From Alphaproteobacteria bacterium (GTDB taxonomy: Bacteria; Pseudomonadota; Alphaproteobacteria; Micavibrionales; Micavibrionaceae): DNA of 51,291 bases. The notes beneath the pieces are model-generated. The model was not told where the DNA came from, searched no databases, and worked only from the letters and a program-made list of their open reading frames with translations. Every line of letters begins with the position of its first letter. The first letter of the stretch is position 1. Location of the stretch: positions 1 through 51,291 of the forward strand of contig JAGNKE010000020.1 of assembly GCA_018000295.1 (NCBI GenBank). The letters run 5' to 3'. Of the stretch, positions 8,190 through 17,271 are shown in pieces. The translations under genes and the position numbers were made by a program.

Positions 8190-8621
8190 CTATTCGAGCT
8201 TGAACGTGTCTGAATATATCACCGCTAGAAATTTTGCGGGATACGGCTCTCCTTCAAAATCGAGCCTGAAACGATAGGTTCCGTATGAGATTTTTATGTA
8301 TTTCTCCTTTTGTGGCTCCCATGTAATCGCTTCTGATGCTTGAGACGCTAACGAATAAAGGCGTGTACCTTTCATCGGCGAGTTGGCTTCACAATCATAA
8401 AGAATTTCATGCCATTCGGAATCGATCAATTTTTCTATATTACAGATAAAGTTTTGATCTTCTTGGCTTGAGGATTCTACTTTGAAACTAACCTTTTCAC
8501 TTAACTTGAAAGACTCTTTTAGGCCTGTAATCTTCCCGAGATTATTAGAATCGGAATATACTATTGTAGGGAAAACAAGCGCTAATAGAATTATAAGAGC
8601 TATCAAAAATTTTACTTTCAT
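8190..8621 (-). CDS. secreted protein of unknown function
   Basis: A 143-residue protein with a signal peptide (LIALIILLALVFPTIVYS) and a mature part rich in beta-strand-like segments. One cysteine pair (C in FICNIEK and YDCEA) could form a disulfide. The layout, with a start like FKLSEKVSFKVESSS and an end like YRFRLDFEG, resembles a single immunoglobulin-like domain, but no named family was recognised. Its ATG overlaps the stop of the keto acid cleavage enzyme upstream (ATGA), so translation is probably coupled, yet base composition is clearly more AT-rich. Confidence 0.65.
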   Translation of the reverse strand: MKVKFLIALIILLALVFPTIVYSDSNNLGKITGLKESFKLSEKVSFKVESSSQEDQNFICNIEKLIDSEWHEILYDCEANSPMKGTRLYSLASQASEAITWEPQKEKYIKISYGTYRFRLDFEGEPYPAKFLAVIYSDTFKLE

Positions 8622-9445
8622 GTCTTTAGCCCCAAAATCTCCCGTGCCTCCTGCGCGGTGGCGGGGCGGCGGTTGTAGGCGGCGCAGAGATCCACGACCT
8701 GTTTGACTAGAGCGGCGTTTGAAGGCGCGAGGGTTTTTGCATCCAGACGGATATTATCCTCCAGACCCGTGCGGCAGTGGCCGCCCCGTTCCAGACACCA
8801 TCTGTTCACCTCGATCTGGGTCTTGCCGATGCCCGCCGCCGTCCATGTCGCGCCGGGGAGGACACGCGGCAGCTCCTCCAGATAGAAGTCCAGAATCCTG
8901 CGTTCTGCGGGCAGCGCGTTTTTAATGCCGAAGACGAACTGCACATGGACGGGCGGCTTGAGCAGGCTGCGCTCGACCAGTTTTCCGGCGTTGTAGAGCA
9001 TATGGAGGTCGAAAATCTCGATCTCCGGCTTCACGTCGTATTTCAGCATTTCGGCGGCGAGATGGTCGATCAGGTCCGGCGGGTTGGCATAAACGATCGA
9101 GGGAAAATTTACCGATCCGGTTGCCAAAGAGGCCATGTCGGGCCTGTGATGCAGCATGGACCCGCGTTCCTCCATCGCCCGGCCCCGTCCGCCGGTGGAA
9201 AATTGAATGATCATGCCGGGGCAGTGTTTTTTGATCCCCTCCTGTACTTTTGCGAAAAATTCGGGGTCGGAGGATGGGGTCTGGTCCGGGTTGCGGGCGT
9301 GGATATGGGCCAGCGTGGCTCCGGCCTCGAAGGATTCGTGGGCGGACTCGATCTGCTCCTCAACGCTGATCGGCACAGCCGGGTTATGCTCCTTGCGCGG
9401 GACGGAGCCGCACAGAGCGACGGTGATGATGCAGGGGGTGGCCAT
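8618..9445 (-). CDS. beta-keto acid cleavage enzyme (BKACE, DUF849 family)
   Basis: A 275-residue protein of the family of 3-keto-5-aminohexanoate cleavage enzyme. The start segment CIITVALCGSVPRKEHNPAVP, the zinc-binding HIHAR and the QFSTGGRGR segment are characteristic. Family members split a beta-keto acid using acetyl-CoA, giving acetoacetate and an acyl-CoA; the actual substrate here cannot be read from sequence. ATG 9445 is preceded by AAAGGACAGCC, better than an upstream in-frame ATG at 9502. Acetoacetate released here could be used with the 3-hydroxybutyrate dehydrogenase at 21295-22074; that link is inference. Confidence 0.85.
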   Translation of the reverse strand: MATPCIITVALCGSVPRKEHNPAVPISVEEQIESAHESFEAGATLAHIHARNPDQTPSSDPEFFAKVQEGIKKHCPGMIIQFSTGGRGRAMEERGSMLHHRPDMASLATGSVNFPSIVYANPPDLIDHLAAEMLKYDVKPEIEIFDLHMLYNAGKLVERSLLKPPVHVQFVFGIKNALPAERRILDFYLEELPRVLPGATWTAAGIGKTQIEVNRWCLERGGHCRTGLEDNIRLDAKTLAPSNAALVKQVVDLCAAYNRRPATAQEAREILGLKT

Positions 9446-9604
9446 GGCTGTCCTTTCCTGAAAATGCACGGTTTCTGCGGGTTTATGCGCGAAACTTTCC
9501 ATTTTCGTGACTTTGGCGTAGAATTTTGTTAGAAAAGTTACCGTAAGTCAATGACTTGGCGCGGGGGCTTGCGCCTTGGACAAAAGGGGTTTTTGGGGTT
9601 TCGT

Positions 9605-10642
9605 ATGGACGTCGCGCTGGTTTTCAATAAAGAGACGGGTTTTTCGCGGCAGATGACCGCCCGGGAGTTCGAGCAGACGTACCGTGGCAATGAAAGCCTG
9701 GGAATCACCGCGACCCATCCGGGGCAGGATGAAGGGCTTGAGGTTCTGTCGGTCGAGGATCTGCTGCCGCTCACGTTCCGGCGGTCCCATACCCGCATGG
9801 GCAATACGGAAATCGTGCGGGCGTGCTGGGTGCGGCCCGAGGGGCATGGCGACCGCGATCATGTGTTCAATCAGCACGCGCAGGAAGGTCTGGCCGATGC
9901 GGTGAAGGCGCGCAGGAATATCCTACTCAGCCTGAACCTTGATCTGGCATCGCGGCCGATTTCCTTCAGGAACCTCAAGGAAAAAGGGGCGAGCAACCCC
10001 GAGCAGTGGGTTGCGGCCAACCGCGGCAATTATATCAGCATTCCGGTTCACTCCGCCGAGGAGGCCCGCGAAGTCCTGCTGAAAATTCATGAACTCGACG
10101 CCGATTTCCCTTTCCGCGACCGCGTTTTCGCCCTGCACCGCGAGGCGGTGGTTCCTTACCGGCATTTTTTCCTCGGACACCGGACCGAAGACATGGCCCA
10201 CCTTTATAACGCCATGCAGGAGCGCCGGACGGGCGTTCCGATCGGCGAGACGCGGATGATCGGCTTTCCGCGCCTGTTCCGGCTTATTCCTACCGAAACG
10301 GCGGTGCGGGAACATTTCAGCAAAGGCATCAAGGGCAACCGGATCGATATGGGCGAAGGCAAGCCGATGTTCAGTACGCTCATTTTCTCCAAGCATGATG
10401 AGGCGCTGCGCTCCGACCCTTATAAAACCCTTACTAACGAGCTTCTGGCCCACAGGCGGCAAGGCGTTTATGTTCTGGCTAGCCCTTCCGTTACGGTCGG
10501 AGAGTCGCCCGACGACTGGAAAATGATGCGCTGGATCATCAACGATATCAAGGCGCAGACGACGCCCACCGAGGTGGCGGAGCCTGCCCCTTCTGGCGGC
10601 AATGTTCAAGACGGAGCCGCGCAGCACCAACTCGGAATCTAG
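9605..10642 (+). CDS. protein of unknown function
   Basis: A 345-residue protein without signal peptide or membrane segments. Codon use and base composition match the housekeeping genes, so it is probably an old resident. I recognise no family. The sequence is rich in Arg, His and Glu, and the last 25 residues look disordered (Pro, Ala, Thr, Gly, Gln). The start ATG 9605 has GGGG six bases upstream; an earlier in-frame ATG at 9551 lacks a ribosome site. It converges on the beta-CASP nuclease gene with 3 bp between stops. Confidence 0.7.
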   Translation: MDVALVFNKETGFSRQMTAREFEQTYRGNESLGITATHPGQDEGLEVLSVEDLLPLTFRRSHTRMGNTEIVRACWVRPEGHGDRDHVFNQHAQEGLADAVKARRNILLSLNLDLASRPISFRNLKEKGASNPEQWVAANRGNYISIPVHSAEEAREVLLKIHELDADFPFRDRVFALHREAVVPYRHFFLGHRTEDMAHLYNAMQERRTGVPIGETRMIGFPRLFRLIPTETAVREHFSKGIKGNRIDMGEGKPMFSTLIFSKHDEALRSDPYKTLTNELLAHRRQGVYVLASPSVTVGESPDDWKMMRWIINDIKAQTTPTEVAEPAPSGGNVQDGAAQHQLGI

Positions 10643-10645
10643 AAT

Positions 10646-12001
10646 CTAAACCTCGACAGTTGAGAGATATTCGGGAATTTCAACGTTCCAGCCCAGATGC
10701 TCCTCGATCTTGAATTTGAGGGAAGACGCCGCTTCGGGCTCGCCATGCGTGAGGTAGGTCATGCGCGGAGGCTTGTTGAAGCCGCGCAGCCAATCGAGAA
10801 TTTCGCTGTAATCGGCGTGGGCGGAGAGGGTATCGAGGTTGTCGATCCGGGCGCGGACGGGGTAGAGGTGGCCGTGAATCTTGATTTCCTTTTCGCCATG
10901 GACCAGCCGTGCCCCGCGAGTCCCCGCAGCCTGATAGCCTGCGAACAGCACCGTGTTTTTCGGGTTGCCAATGTGGGCCTTCAAGTGATGGAGGATGCGT
11001 CCGCCGGTGGCCATGCCGCTGGCCGAAATGATGATGCAGGGCATTTTCATACCGTTGAGAAGCCTTGAATCCTCAGGCGTATGAATGACTTTGGCGATAC
11101 TGCAGACCTGCGCGCACAGGTGTTCGGAGAGGCGGTGTTCGCGGCCATGTTTCTTTAATATTTCCGTTGCGCTGGTTGCCATCGGGCTGTCGAGGAAGAT
11201 GGGAATATTCGGAATGCGGTTCTTGCGTTTGAGTTCATAGAGGTAAAACATCAGGCTTTGCGCCCGACCGACCGCGAAGGCCGGGATCAGCACCAGTCCG
11301 CCGCGTGAGGCGGTGTCGTTGATGATCTCCGCCATCTTCTCCAGCGGATCGCGCCCCTCATGGAGACGGTCGCCGTAGGTGGATTCCAGAAGAAGGACAT
11401 CGGCGTCCTGTACCTTCGCGGGGGCGCAGATCACGGGATCGTTCGGTCGGCCGAGATCACCGGAGAAGACAATGGCTGTCTGGCCGTCTGTTACGCGGAT
11501 GCTGGCGGCGCCGAGAATGTGCCCTGCGCGGCTGAAGGTGAAGGAGAGGATGTTGTTCAGGGCTTGCTCCTTGCCGAAATCGACAGGTTTCAGGCGCTGC
11601 AAGGCCCGTTCGGCGTCGCGTTCGGTGTAGAGCGGGAGGGCGGGCTTGTGCTTCGTGTAGCCCTCGCGGTTGGCGCGAGCGGCGTCCTCCTCATGAATTC
11701 TCGCGCTGTCGGGCAGGAGGAGCTTGCAGAGGTCAATGGTCGCGTCGGTGGCGTAGATCGGGCCGTTAAAGCCATCGCGCACCAGTATGGGCAGATAGCC
11801 GCTATGGTCGATATGGGCGTGGCTGAGGATCACGGCGTCGATGGACGCGGGGTTTATCGGCAGCTTGTTCCAGTTGCGCTGGCGCAGTTCCTTCAGACCC
11901 TGAAACAGGCCGCAATCGATCAGGAATTTATGGTTTTCGTCTACGAGGAGGTACTTTGAGCCAGTGACCGTGCCTGTCGCGCCGAGAAATGTGAGTTTCA
12001 T
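10646..12001 (-). CDS. metallo-beta-lactamase/beta-CASP RNA-processing nuclease
   Basis: A 451-residue protein with the MBL zinc motif H61-A-H63-I-D65-H66, a second Asp in FSGDLGR, the beta-CASP insertion, and C-terminal LSAHADYSE and LTHGEPEA motifs of the CPSF-73-like group. Enzymes of this type are zinc-dependent RNA endo- or 5' exonucleases. AGGAAAACG precedes ATG 12001. No separate RNA-binding domain is fused. It is the second RNA-processing factor in the window after Rsr, but 9 kb apart, so a link is not shown. Confidence 0.9.
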   Translation of the reverse strand: MKLTFLGATGTVTGSKYLLVDENHKFLIDCGLFQGLKELRQRNWNKLPINPASIDAVILSHAHIDHSGYLPILVRDGFNGPIYATDATIDLCKLLLPDSARIHEEDAARANREGYTKHKPALPLYTERDAERALQRLKPVDFGKEQALNNILSFTFSRAGHILGAASIRVTDGQTAIVFSGDLGRPNDPVICAPAKVQDADVLLLESTYGDRLHEGRDPLEKMAEIINDTASRGGLVLIPAFAVGRAQSLMFYLYELKRKNRIPNIPIFLDSPMATSATEILKKHGREHRLSEHLCAQVCSIAKVIHTPEDSRLLNGMKMPCIIISASGMATGGRILHHLKAHIGNPKNTVLFAGYQAAGTRGARLVHGEKEIKIHGHLYPVRARIDNLDTLSAHADYSEILDWLRGFNKPPRMTYLTHGEPEAASSLKFKIEEHLGWNVEIPEYLSTVEV

Positions 12002-12114
12002 CGTTTTCCTGTTTTTTCCTCTACCCAGAGCTTTTAAAACGCTGTCTAACCGATTATCCTGTATCTCTTACTTGAAATCGTGGCCGGAAGATACCGGGTT
12101 TGAAGGAATTGACA

Positions 12115-12690
12115 ATGAAGAGAATTTTGGGAGTTTTGGTTCTTGGCTTTACTTTTATGACGCCGCAGGTTTTTGCGGATTCGCCGCCCGTGAAGAAGGT
12201 CTACGATACAATCGTTCTGCACAGTGCCAGCCTGAGCCAGAATGCGACGATTGATAACAAGCAGGTCTATAAGGGCTTTGGGTGCGAGGGGGAAAACCTT
12301 TCGCCTCAAATCTCATGGGAAGGCATACCGGCGGAGGCCAAGAGCCTTGCCCTCACCTATTACGATCCCGATGCGCCGTCGGGCAGCGGCTGGTGGCACT
12401 GGACGGTGTTTAACATTCCGACCTCCGTGGCTGAAATCCCTGAAGGCGTAAGCGGGACGGACGCGATGCCCAAGGGCGCCATCGAGGGGAGGACGGATTT
12501 CGGCGAGTCGAAGTTCGGCGGCTCCTGCCCCCCTGTTGGCGACAAGCCTCACCGCTATTTCCTGACGCTCCATGCGCTGGACGTTGAAAAGCTGGATCTG
12601 GATGCCCATGCCCCCGGGGCAATGGTGGGGTATTTCATCAACGCCCATTCCCTCGGGCAGGCGCAGATCATGGCGGTTTACGGGAGGTAA
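12115..12690 (+). CDS. secreted YbhB/YbcL-type PEBP-family protein
   Basis: A 191-residue protein with a signal peptide (MKRILGVLVLGFTF..., cleavage after VFA). The rest matches the bacterial phosphatidylethanolamine-binding/Raf-kinase-inhibitor-like fold: CEGENLSPQISW, DPDAPSGSGWWHWTVFNIP and the late HRYFLTLHAL strand. The molecular role of bacterial members is poorly known; ligand binding in the periplasm is likely. ATG 12115 has AAGGA at suitable distance, so an earlier TTG is not needed. The next gene follows after two bases. Confidence 0.88.
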   Translation: MKRILGVLVLGFTFMTPQVFADSPPVKKVYDTIVLHSASLSQNATIDNKQVYKGFGCEGENLSPQISWEGIPAEAKSLALTYYDPDAPSGSGWWHWTVFNIPTSVAEIPEGVSGTDAMPKGAIEGRTDFGESKFGGSCPPVGDKPHRYFLTLHALDVEKLDLDAHAPGAMVGYFINAHSLGQAQIMAVYGR

Positions 12691-12692
12691 TC

Positions 12693-13193
12693 GTGCGGAG
12701 AAAATTTCTTCCGATCATGCTTCTGTTTTTCTGCTTACTTAACTTCACAGCGAAGGCAGAAGACTATGATGTTGCTCTGGAGAATACAAAGCGCATACAT
12801 CAGCTTGTCTCTGAGTTGTTAAAAATAATCGAGATACGCGTGGAGAAAAAGCATCAGGGTAACTTTCCTGGCAATAGTGTTGGGATTTCAGGCCCGGTTC
12901 AGGACATTCTTTCAAAAGAAAATAATGTTGACGTTCTGATGGGATTTGCCTTGGCCCTTAGAGGATATGAATGGGGAGGACCGGAAACTGAGCCTGTTTC
13001 TTATGTTTATGAACAGGCTTGGCGGGAGGCTGTTTGGAGAATTGAGGCAATTGGCGGTTCTTACGCTATTAGCAAGCTCAAATTAATGCGAATGAGTCGT
13101 ATGTATGATGGGAGTTATTCTCTTTCGCTACGTGAGGCTATAGAAAGATTGGAAGCCAAGGAAAATCTGTCAAAAGCGCAAAAAACTCCTTGA
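12693..13193 (+). CDS. secreted protein of unknown function
   Basis: A 166-residue protein with GTG start, preceded by GGGAGGTAATC, and a signal peptide (LPIMLLFFCLLNFTAKA). The mature part looks all-helical, with an IHQLVSELLKIIEIRVEKK helix and a charged C-terminal helix. It is AT-rich compared with the PEBP gene to which it is joined (2-bp gap). No family recognised. Confidence 0.65.
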   Translation: MRRKFLPIMLLFFCLLNFTAKAEDYDVALENTKRIHQLVSELLKIIEIRVEKKHQGNFPGNSVGISGPVQDILSKENNVDVLMGFALALRGYEWGGPETEPVSYVYEQAWREAVWRIEAIGGSYAISKLKLMRMSRMYDGSYSLSLREAIERLEAKENLSKAQKTP

Positions 13194-13277
13194 CCTCTAA
13201 GCCCTCAACTTTTCATAACGCCCTAGAAAATAAAAGAAAAAGTTCCAGCCTTTTTTCAAAAAACTTTATAGAGAAAT

Positions 13278-13961
13278 ATGAACAACCCAAACGATTTTGA
13301 CACTCATCTGCTGCAGGGGCGGGAAAGCGGATTTTCCGACCTGTGGCGCTCGGTTCGAATCTGGAGCGAGTTTTACCGCGGGTTCCGTGCGCTGCGGAAT
13401 GTCCGTAATAGCGTTACGTTTTTCGGATCGGCGCGGTTCGGGCCGGACGACCCGTATTATCAACTGGCTTATCAAACTGCCACAGAACTGGGCAAGGCGG
13501 GGTTCAGCGTGATGACCGGAGGCGGTCCGGGGATCATGGAGGCGGCAAACAAGGGCGCGAAAGATGCCGGGGCGGTTTCGATCGGCTGCAATATCAAGTT
13601 GCCCAAGGAACAGGTTCCGAATCCCTATACCGATATCAGTGTCGATTTCCGGTATTTTTTTGCGCGTAAAGTCATGCTTTTGAAATATTCGCGGGCGTTC
13701 GTGCTTCTGCCCGGCGGGTTCGGGACCATGGACGAAATATTCGAGGTTGCAACGCTGCTGCAGACTGGGAAAATCTGCGCGTTTCCGGTGATCATCATGG
13801 GCAGCGCGTACTGGCGGGAATTACAGCCGTTTCTGGAGAACACGATGGTTACGCATCATACGATCGACGAGGCTGATCTGCATTTTGTGAAAATGACTGA
13901 CGATCCGATGGAGGCCGTGCGGTTTATTCAGGCAGATAAAAAGTGCGCTCCGCCATATTAA
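13278..13961 (+). CDS. LOG-family nucleotide-binding protein (TIGR00730-like)
   Basis: A 227-residue Rossmann-type protein of the LOG/lysine-decarboxylase-like group. It has MTGGGPGIMEAANKGAKDAG, the ARKVMLLKYSRAFV segment and the signature PGGFGTMDEIFEVATLLQTG. Family members act as cytokinin-riboside 5'-monophosphate phosphoribohydrolases or nucleotide 5'-monophosphate nucleosidases, and PGGxGTxxE holds catalytic residues. A weak ribosome site precedes the ATG. It converges on argS with 3 bp between stops. Confidence 0.88.
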   Translation: MNNPNDFDTHLLQGRESGFSDLWRSVRIWSEFYRGFRALRNVRNSVTFFGSARFGPDDPYYQLAYQTATELGKAGFSVMTGGGPGIMEAANKGAKDAGAVSIGCNIKLPKEQVPNPYTDISVDFRYFFARKVMLLKYSRAFVLLPGGFGTMDEIFEVATLLQTGKICAFPVIIMGSAYWRELQPFLENTMVTHHTIDEADLHFVKMTDDPMEAVRFIQADKKCAPPY

Positions 13962-13964
13962 AGA

Positions 13965-15740
13965 CTACATCCTTTCCGGAACGCCGATACCAAGAAGAGA
14001 CAGCAGAAGTTGCAGATGCCGCGCCGTGAGGGCGCACAAAGCCAAGCGACTGCCCCTTAGCGCTTCGTCATTTTCCGAAAGGATGTGGCATTTGCCGTAG
14101 AAGCTGCTGAATTCCTGCGCGACCTTATAGGCGTAATCGCACAGGATATGCGGGGCGTAATTTTTGACCGCCAGATGGATCTGGTCGGGGAGCTCAGCGA
14201 GCAATAGGCCGAGCGGCGTATCCTCCGCATTCAGGACAAAGGTTTCCGCAGGCCGGAGCCCCTGCTCCTCCGCCTTTCTCAGGAGGGATTTGATTCGCAC
14301 GGCCTGATAGAGCAGATAAGGTCCGGTCTTGCCCTCGAAGGCGGTCATGCGGTCAAGGTCGAAGGCATAATCGGCGATGCGGTTGTTCTGCAAATCCGCG
14401 AATTTTATAGCGGCGATGGCGACCTTGTGCGCGATGTCCTCTTTCTCCGCGGGCGGCATATCCTCAGCGAGTTTTGCTTCCTTAAGGCGTTCTCTAGCCT
14501 TATCGACGGCCATGGCGATCAGGTCTTCGAGCTTCATGACTCCGCCCGCCCGCGTCTTGAAGGGTTTGCCGTCCGCCCCGTTCATGGTGCCGAACCCGGC
14601 GTGGGTCAATTCGACGGATTCCGGCACGATCCCGCCTTTTCTTGCGGCTCGGAAGACCTGCTCGAAATGCAGCCCCTGCCGCTGATCCACGACGTAGATG
14701 ATTTTGGCGGGTTTATTCTCCTGCCTCCGGTCAACCAGCGTGGCCAGATCGGTGGTGCCGTACATCACGGCCCCATCGCGTTTGTAGAGTATGAGCGGGG
14801 GAATTTCCTTTTTATCGTCTTGACGGGCGACGTCTATCACCAGCGCGCCGTCATCTTCGCGGGCGAGGTTTTTTGCCTTCAGATTTTCTACCATGGGCGC
14901 GATCAGATCATGGACGCTGCCCTCGCCCTTCCAGAGATCGAAGTGAACGCCGAGCGCGTCGAAATTCTTTTTCATGCCTGTAACGGACACATTGACAAAA
15001 TGGTTCCATAGCGCCCGGTATCCGGCTCGGCCGTTCTGCAAATCGGCCGTCGCCTGACGCGCCTTTTCTGCACGCAATTCATCTTCCTTGCACGCTTTAG
15101 AGGCTAAGGGATAAATTTCCTCCAGATCGGCCATGCTGACGGGCGAGTCTTTGGGATAAGGCCCGCTGAAATCTGAATTAAAATACGGCCACTCGGGATT
15201 GCGGATTTCCAGTTCAGAAATGATCTGCCCCATCGGTGTGCCCCAGTCGCCGAGATGAACGTCGGCGATGACGGCGTATCCGACTTCTCCGAGAAGGCGG
15301 CGCAACGAGTCGCCGATGATGGAGGAGCGCAGATGCCCGACATGCATCGCCTTCGCCACGTTCGGGCCGCCGTAATCGAGGATAACCGTATGCCCTGCGG
15401 CCAGCAGGGGTATGCCCAACTTTTTGTCAGCCTTTAATTCCGCAAGATGCGCGGCGATAAACGCATCGCTCACAGCGATGTTGATGAAGCCCGGTCCGCC
15501 CACGGAAAGGTCGGAAAAAATACCGTCTTTATCAAGCGTCTTGAGTTGATCGACGACTAGCTGTGCTATTTCACGGGGGTTTTTCTTGGCGGCCTTGGCA
15601 GAGGGCATGGCGCCGTTGCACTGGAACTGCGCGGATTCAGGCTGACCGGACACCATCACCCGCGCATATTCGGGCGGCAGATCCAGCGCCGAAAAGGCCT
15701 GTTCGGTGATCTTCGTCAATTTAGCAGCCAGAGAGTCCAT
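13965..15740 (-). CDS. argS: arginyl-tRNA synthetase
   Basis: A 591-residue class I aminoacyl-tRNA synthetase. It has an N-terminal Add1 domain, then GGPNVAKAMHVGHLRSSIIGD, which contains the HIGH-type motif (HVGH). The GADGKPFKTRAGGVMKLEDL segment replaces KMSKS, as usual in ArgRS. The C-terminal DALR anticodon-binding domain ends in LQLLLSLLGIGVPERM. Length is normal for the family. Only a weak ribosome site (AGGGTC) precedes ATG 15740. Confidence 0.96.
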   Translation of the reverse strand: MDSLAAKLTKITEQAFSALDLPPEYARVMVSGQPESAQFQCNGAMPSAKAAKKNPREIAQLVVDQLKTLDKDGIFSDLSVGGPGFINIAVSDAFIAAHLAELKADKKLGIPLLAAGHTVILDYGGPNVAKAMHVGHLRSSIIGDSLRRLLGEVGYAVIADVHLGDWGTPMGQIISELEIRNPEWPYFNSDFSGPYPKDSPVSMADLEEIYPLASKACKEDELRAEKARQATADLQNGRAGYRALWNHFVNVSVTGMKKNFDALGVHFDLWKGEGSVHDLIAPMVENLKAKNLAREDDGALVIDVARQDDKKEIPPLILYKRDGAVMYGTTDLATLVDRRQENKPAKIIYVVDQRQGLHFEQVFRAARKGGIVPESVELTHAGFGTMNGADGKPFKTRAGGVMKLEDLIAMAVDKARERLKEAKLAEDMPPAEKEDIAHKVAIAAIKFADLQNNRIADYAFDLDRMTAFEGKTGPYLLYQAVRIKSLLRKAEEQGLRPAETFVLNAEDTPLGLLLAELPDQIHLAVKNYAPHILCDYAYKVAQEFSSFYGKCHILSENDEALRGSRLALCALTARHLQLLLSLLGIGVPERM

Positions 15741-15863
15741 GACCCTGAATATTCCCCTTTGTTTCTAGGACGTTATGGAAGGTCTTGCTTTCGGGGTCAA
15801 GGGTCGTTGTGAAAAAGTTTGTGCTTCGCCCCTTGTTTTTGATTGAATCCCATCGGCATCCTT

Positions 15864-15877
15864 TTGATCATAGTCAA
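15864..15877. promoter_or_regulatory. FNR/CRP-type box upstream of the EF-hand/usp operon
   Basis: TTGATCATAGTCAA matches the FNR consensus TTGATnnnnATCAA at 9 of 10 fixed positions. An extended -10 (TGCTAGGCT, 15897-15905) lies 30 bp downstream, which would put the box at about -41.5, the usual activating position. Confidence 0.6.
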
Positions 15878-15930
15878 ATCTACTTTTGTGAACTTGTGCT
15901 AGGCTCTTTTTTTATTTGAGGGTTATTGTC

Positions 15931-16407
15931 ATGAAAAAGATCATTTATTTATTTTTGTCCCTTTTTGTTTTTTTCTCTTCTTCCGCCTTCGCGGAAGACG
16001 TCAGCCAGATTGCTGCCGCGAAGGCGTTTGAGGATGCCGATCTTGTCTATGACGGCTTGATCGATGCGGCGGAATTCGAGATGTATCATCAGAAGATCTT
16101 TCCTTCCCTTGACCTGAATTCCGACGGGAAGGTAACGTTCGGTGAGTGCGTCGGCGGGTGTTTCGCTGCCAATCCGGGTGTCGACGCCGCAGCGATCAGC
16201 GGCCATGTTTCCTACCGCTTCGAGGCGATCGACGCCAATGGCGACAAAGAGATGACGCTGCAGGAATATATCGAGTATTCACGCGACCGCTTCCCCTATT
16301 ATGACACTAACGGCGATGCGGGTATCGATATCAACGAGTTCTGCTCTTTTTATAATGAGTCCCTGCCCTGCACGTTTAAAGTCTCTCCGTCCATGATGAA
16401 GGAGTAA
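15931..16407 (+). CDS. periplasmic EF-hand calcium-binding protein
   Basis: A 158-residue protein with a signal peptide (cleavage after AFA) and three EF-hand loops: DLNSDGKVTFGE, DANGDKEMTLQE and DTNGDAGIDINE. The first two keep Asp/Asn at positions 1, 3 and 5 and the final Glu; the third also looks intact. It probably binds calcium outside the cytoplasm. I used ATG 15931, preceded by AGGG, rather than an upstream TTG. It is first in an operon with the universal stress protein (3 bp apart) and follows an FNR-type box. Confidence 0.85.
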   Translation: MKKIIYLFLSLFVFFSSSAFAEDVSQIAAAKAFEDADLVYDGLIDAAEFEMYHQKIFPSLDLNSDGKVTFGECVGGCFAANPGVDAAAISGHVSYRFEAIDANGDKEMTLQEYIEYSRDRFPYYDTNGDAGIDINEFCSFYNESLPCTFKVSPSMMKE

Positions 16408-16410
16408 GCG

Positions 16411-17271
16411 ATGAAGTCGATTTTGCTGGCCACCGATCTGACGAATAATAGCGACCGTGCGATGGAGCGGGCGCTTAAGCTGGCGAAGGAGCAGAAATGC
16501 CCGCTGCATCTCCTTCATGTGCTGCCGCAATACCGGACGAAGCGGGTCAGCACGGCTTTAAAGGCGGCGACCGAAGACATGATGCGGGGGTATCTGAAGG
16601 ATTATAAGGATGCATCGGTCGTTAAAACCTCAGTTATGGCTGTGGCCGGATCGGACGTCCATGAAGAGATTTTAAGGGCCGCGCATAAGGTCAAGGCCGG
16701 GCTGGTTGTCCTTGGGCTGCACGGGAAGACCAAGATTCCCGATCTGTTCGCCGGAACGACTGCCGAGCGTCTTGTGCGGAAAGGCAGCGTCCCTGTCCTG
16801 ATGGTCAAAAACAAGCCCATCGGGGCGTATGCGAACGTCGTCTGCGCGGTTGATTTCTCGCCGAGTTCACAGGCGGCTCTGCGTCTTGCCGCCTCTCTTT
16901 CCCCACAAGCTTCATTTTATGGCGTTCATTCCTATGAGGTTCCGGTTTATCCGTTCGAGACTTCCTATATTTATCTTGAGACCAAGGTTGCGGTTCTGGA
17001 CGAGGATCAGCGACGGATGGAGCGGTTCGTTCAGGAAGAGATCAAGTTTTCCAAGAAAAAGAACAAGGCTGGGATCAGGCTGACCGGGCGGGTCGTGCAA
17101 GGTCCGGTTTACGATGTTCTGACCAAGCAGGTGAAACATACAAAGGCGGAACTCATTGCCATGGGCAGCCACGGGCGAGTCGGTCTTATGCCCTCACTTC
17201 TGGGCAGCCTTGCAGGAACGCTTCTGACGCATCCGCCTGCGGACGTTCTGGTGGTAAGGGAAAAAGCATGA
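16411..17271 (+). CDS. tandem universal stress protein
   Basis: A 286-residue protein with two UspA domains. The first starts KSILLATDLTNNSDRAMERAL and has the phosphate-binding GLHGKTKIPDLFAGTTAERLV. The second starts VVCAVDFSPSSQAAL and has GSHGRVGLMPSLLGSLAGTLL. Both glycine motifs are of the ATP-binding type. Tandem Usps are often induced by low oxygen through FNR-type regulators, which agrees with the box at 15864-15877. AAGGAG precedes the start and overlaps the end of the EF-hand gene. Confidence 0.92.
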   Translation: MKSILLATDLTNNSDRAMERALKLAKEQKCPLHLLHVLPQYRTKRVSTALKAATEDMMRGYLKDYKDASVVKTSVMAVAGSDVHEEILRAAHKVKAGLVVLGLHGKTKIPDLFAGTTAERLVRKGSVPVLMVKNKPIGAYANVVCAVDFSPSSQAALRLAASLSPQASFYGVHSYEVPVYPFETSYIYLETKVAVLDEDQRRMERFVQEEIKFSKKKNKAGIRLTGRVVQGPVYDVLTKQVKHTKAELIAMGSHGRVGLMPSLLGSLAGTLLTHPPADVLVVREKA

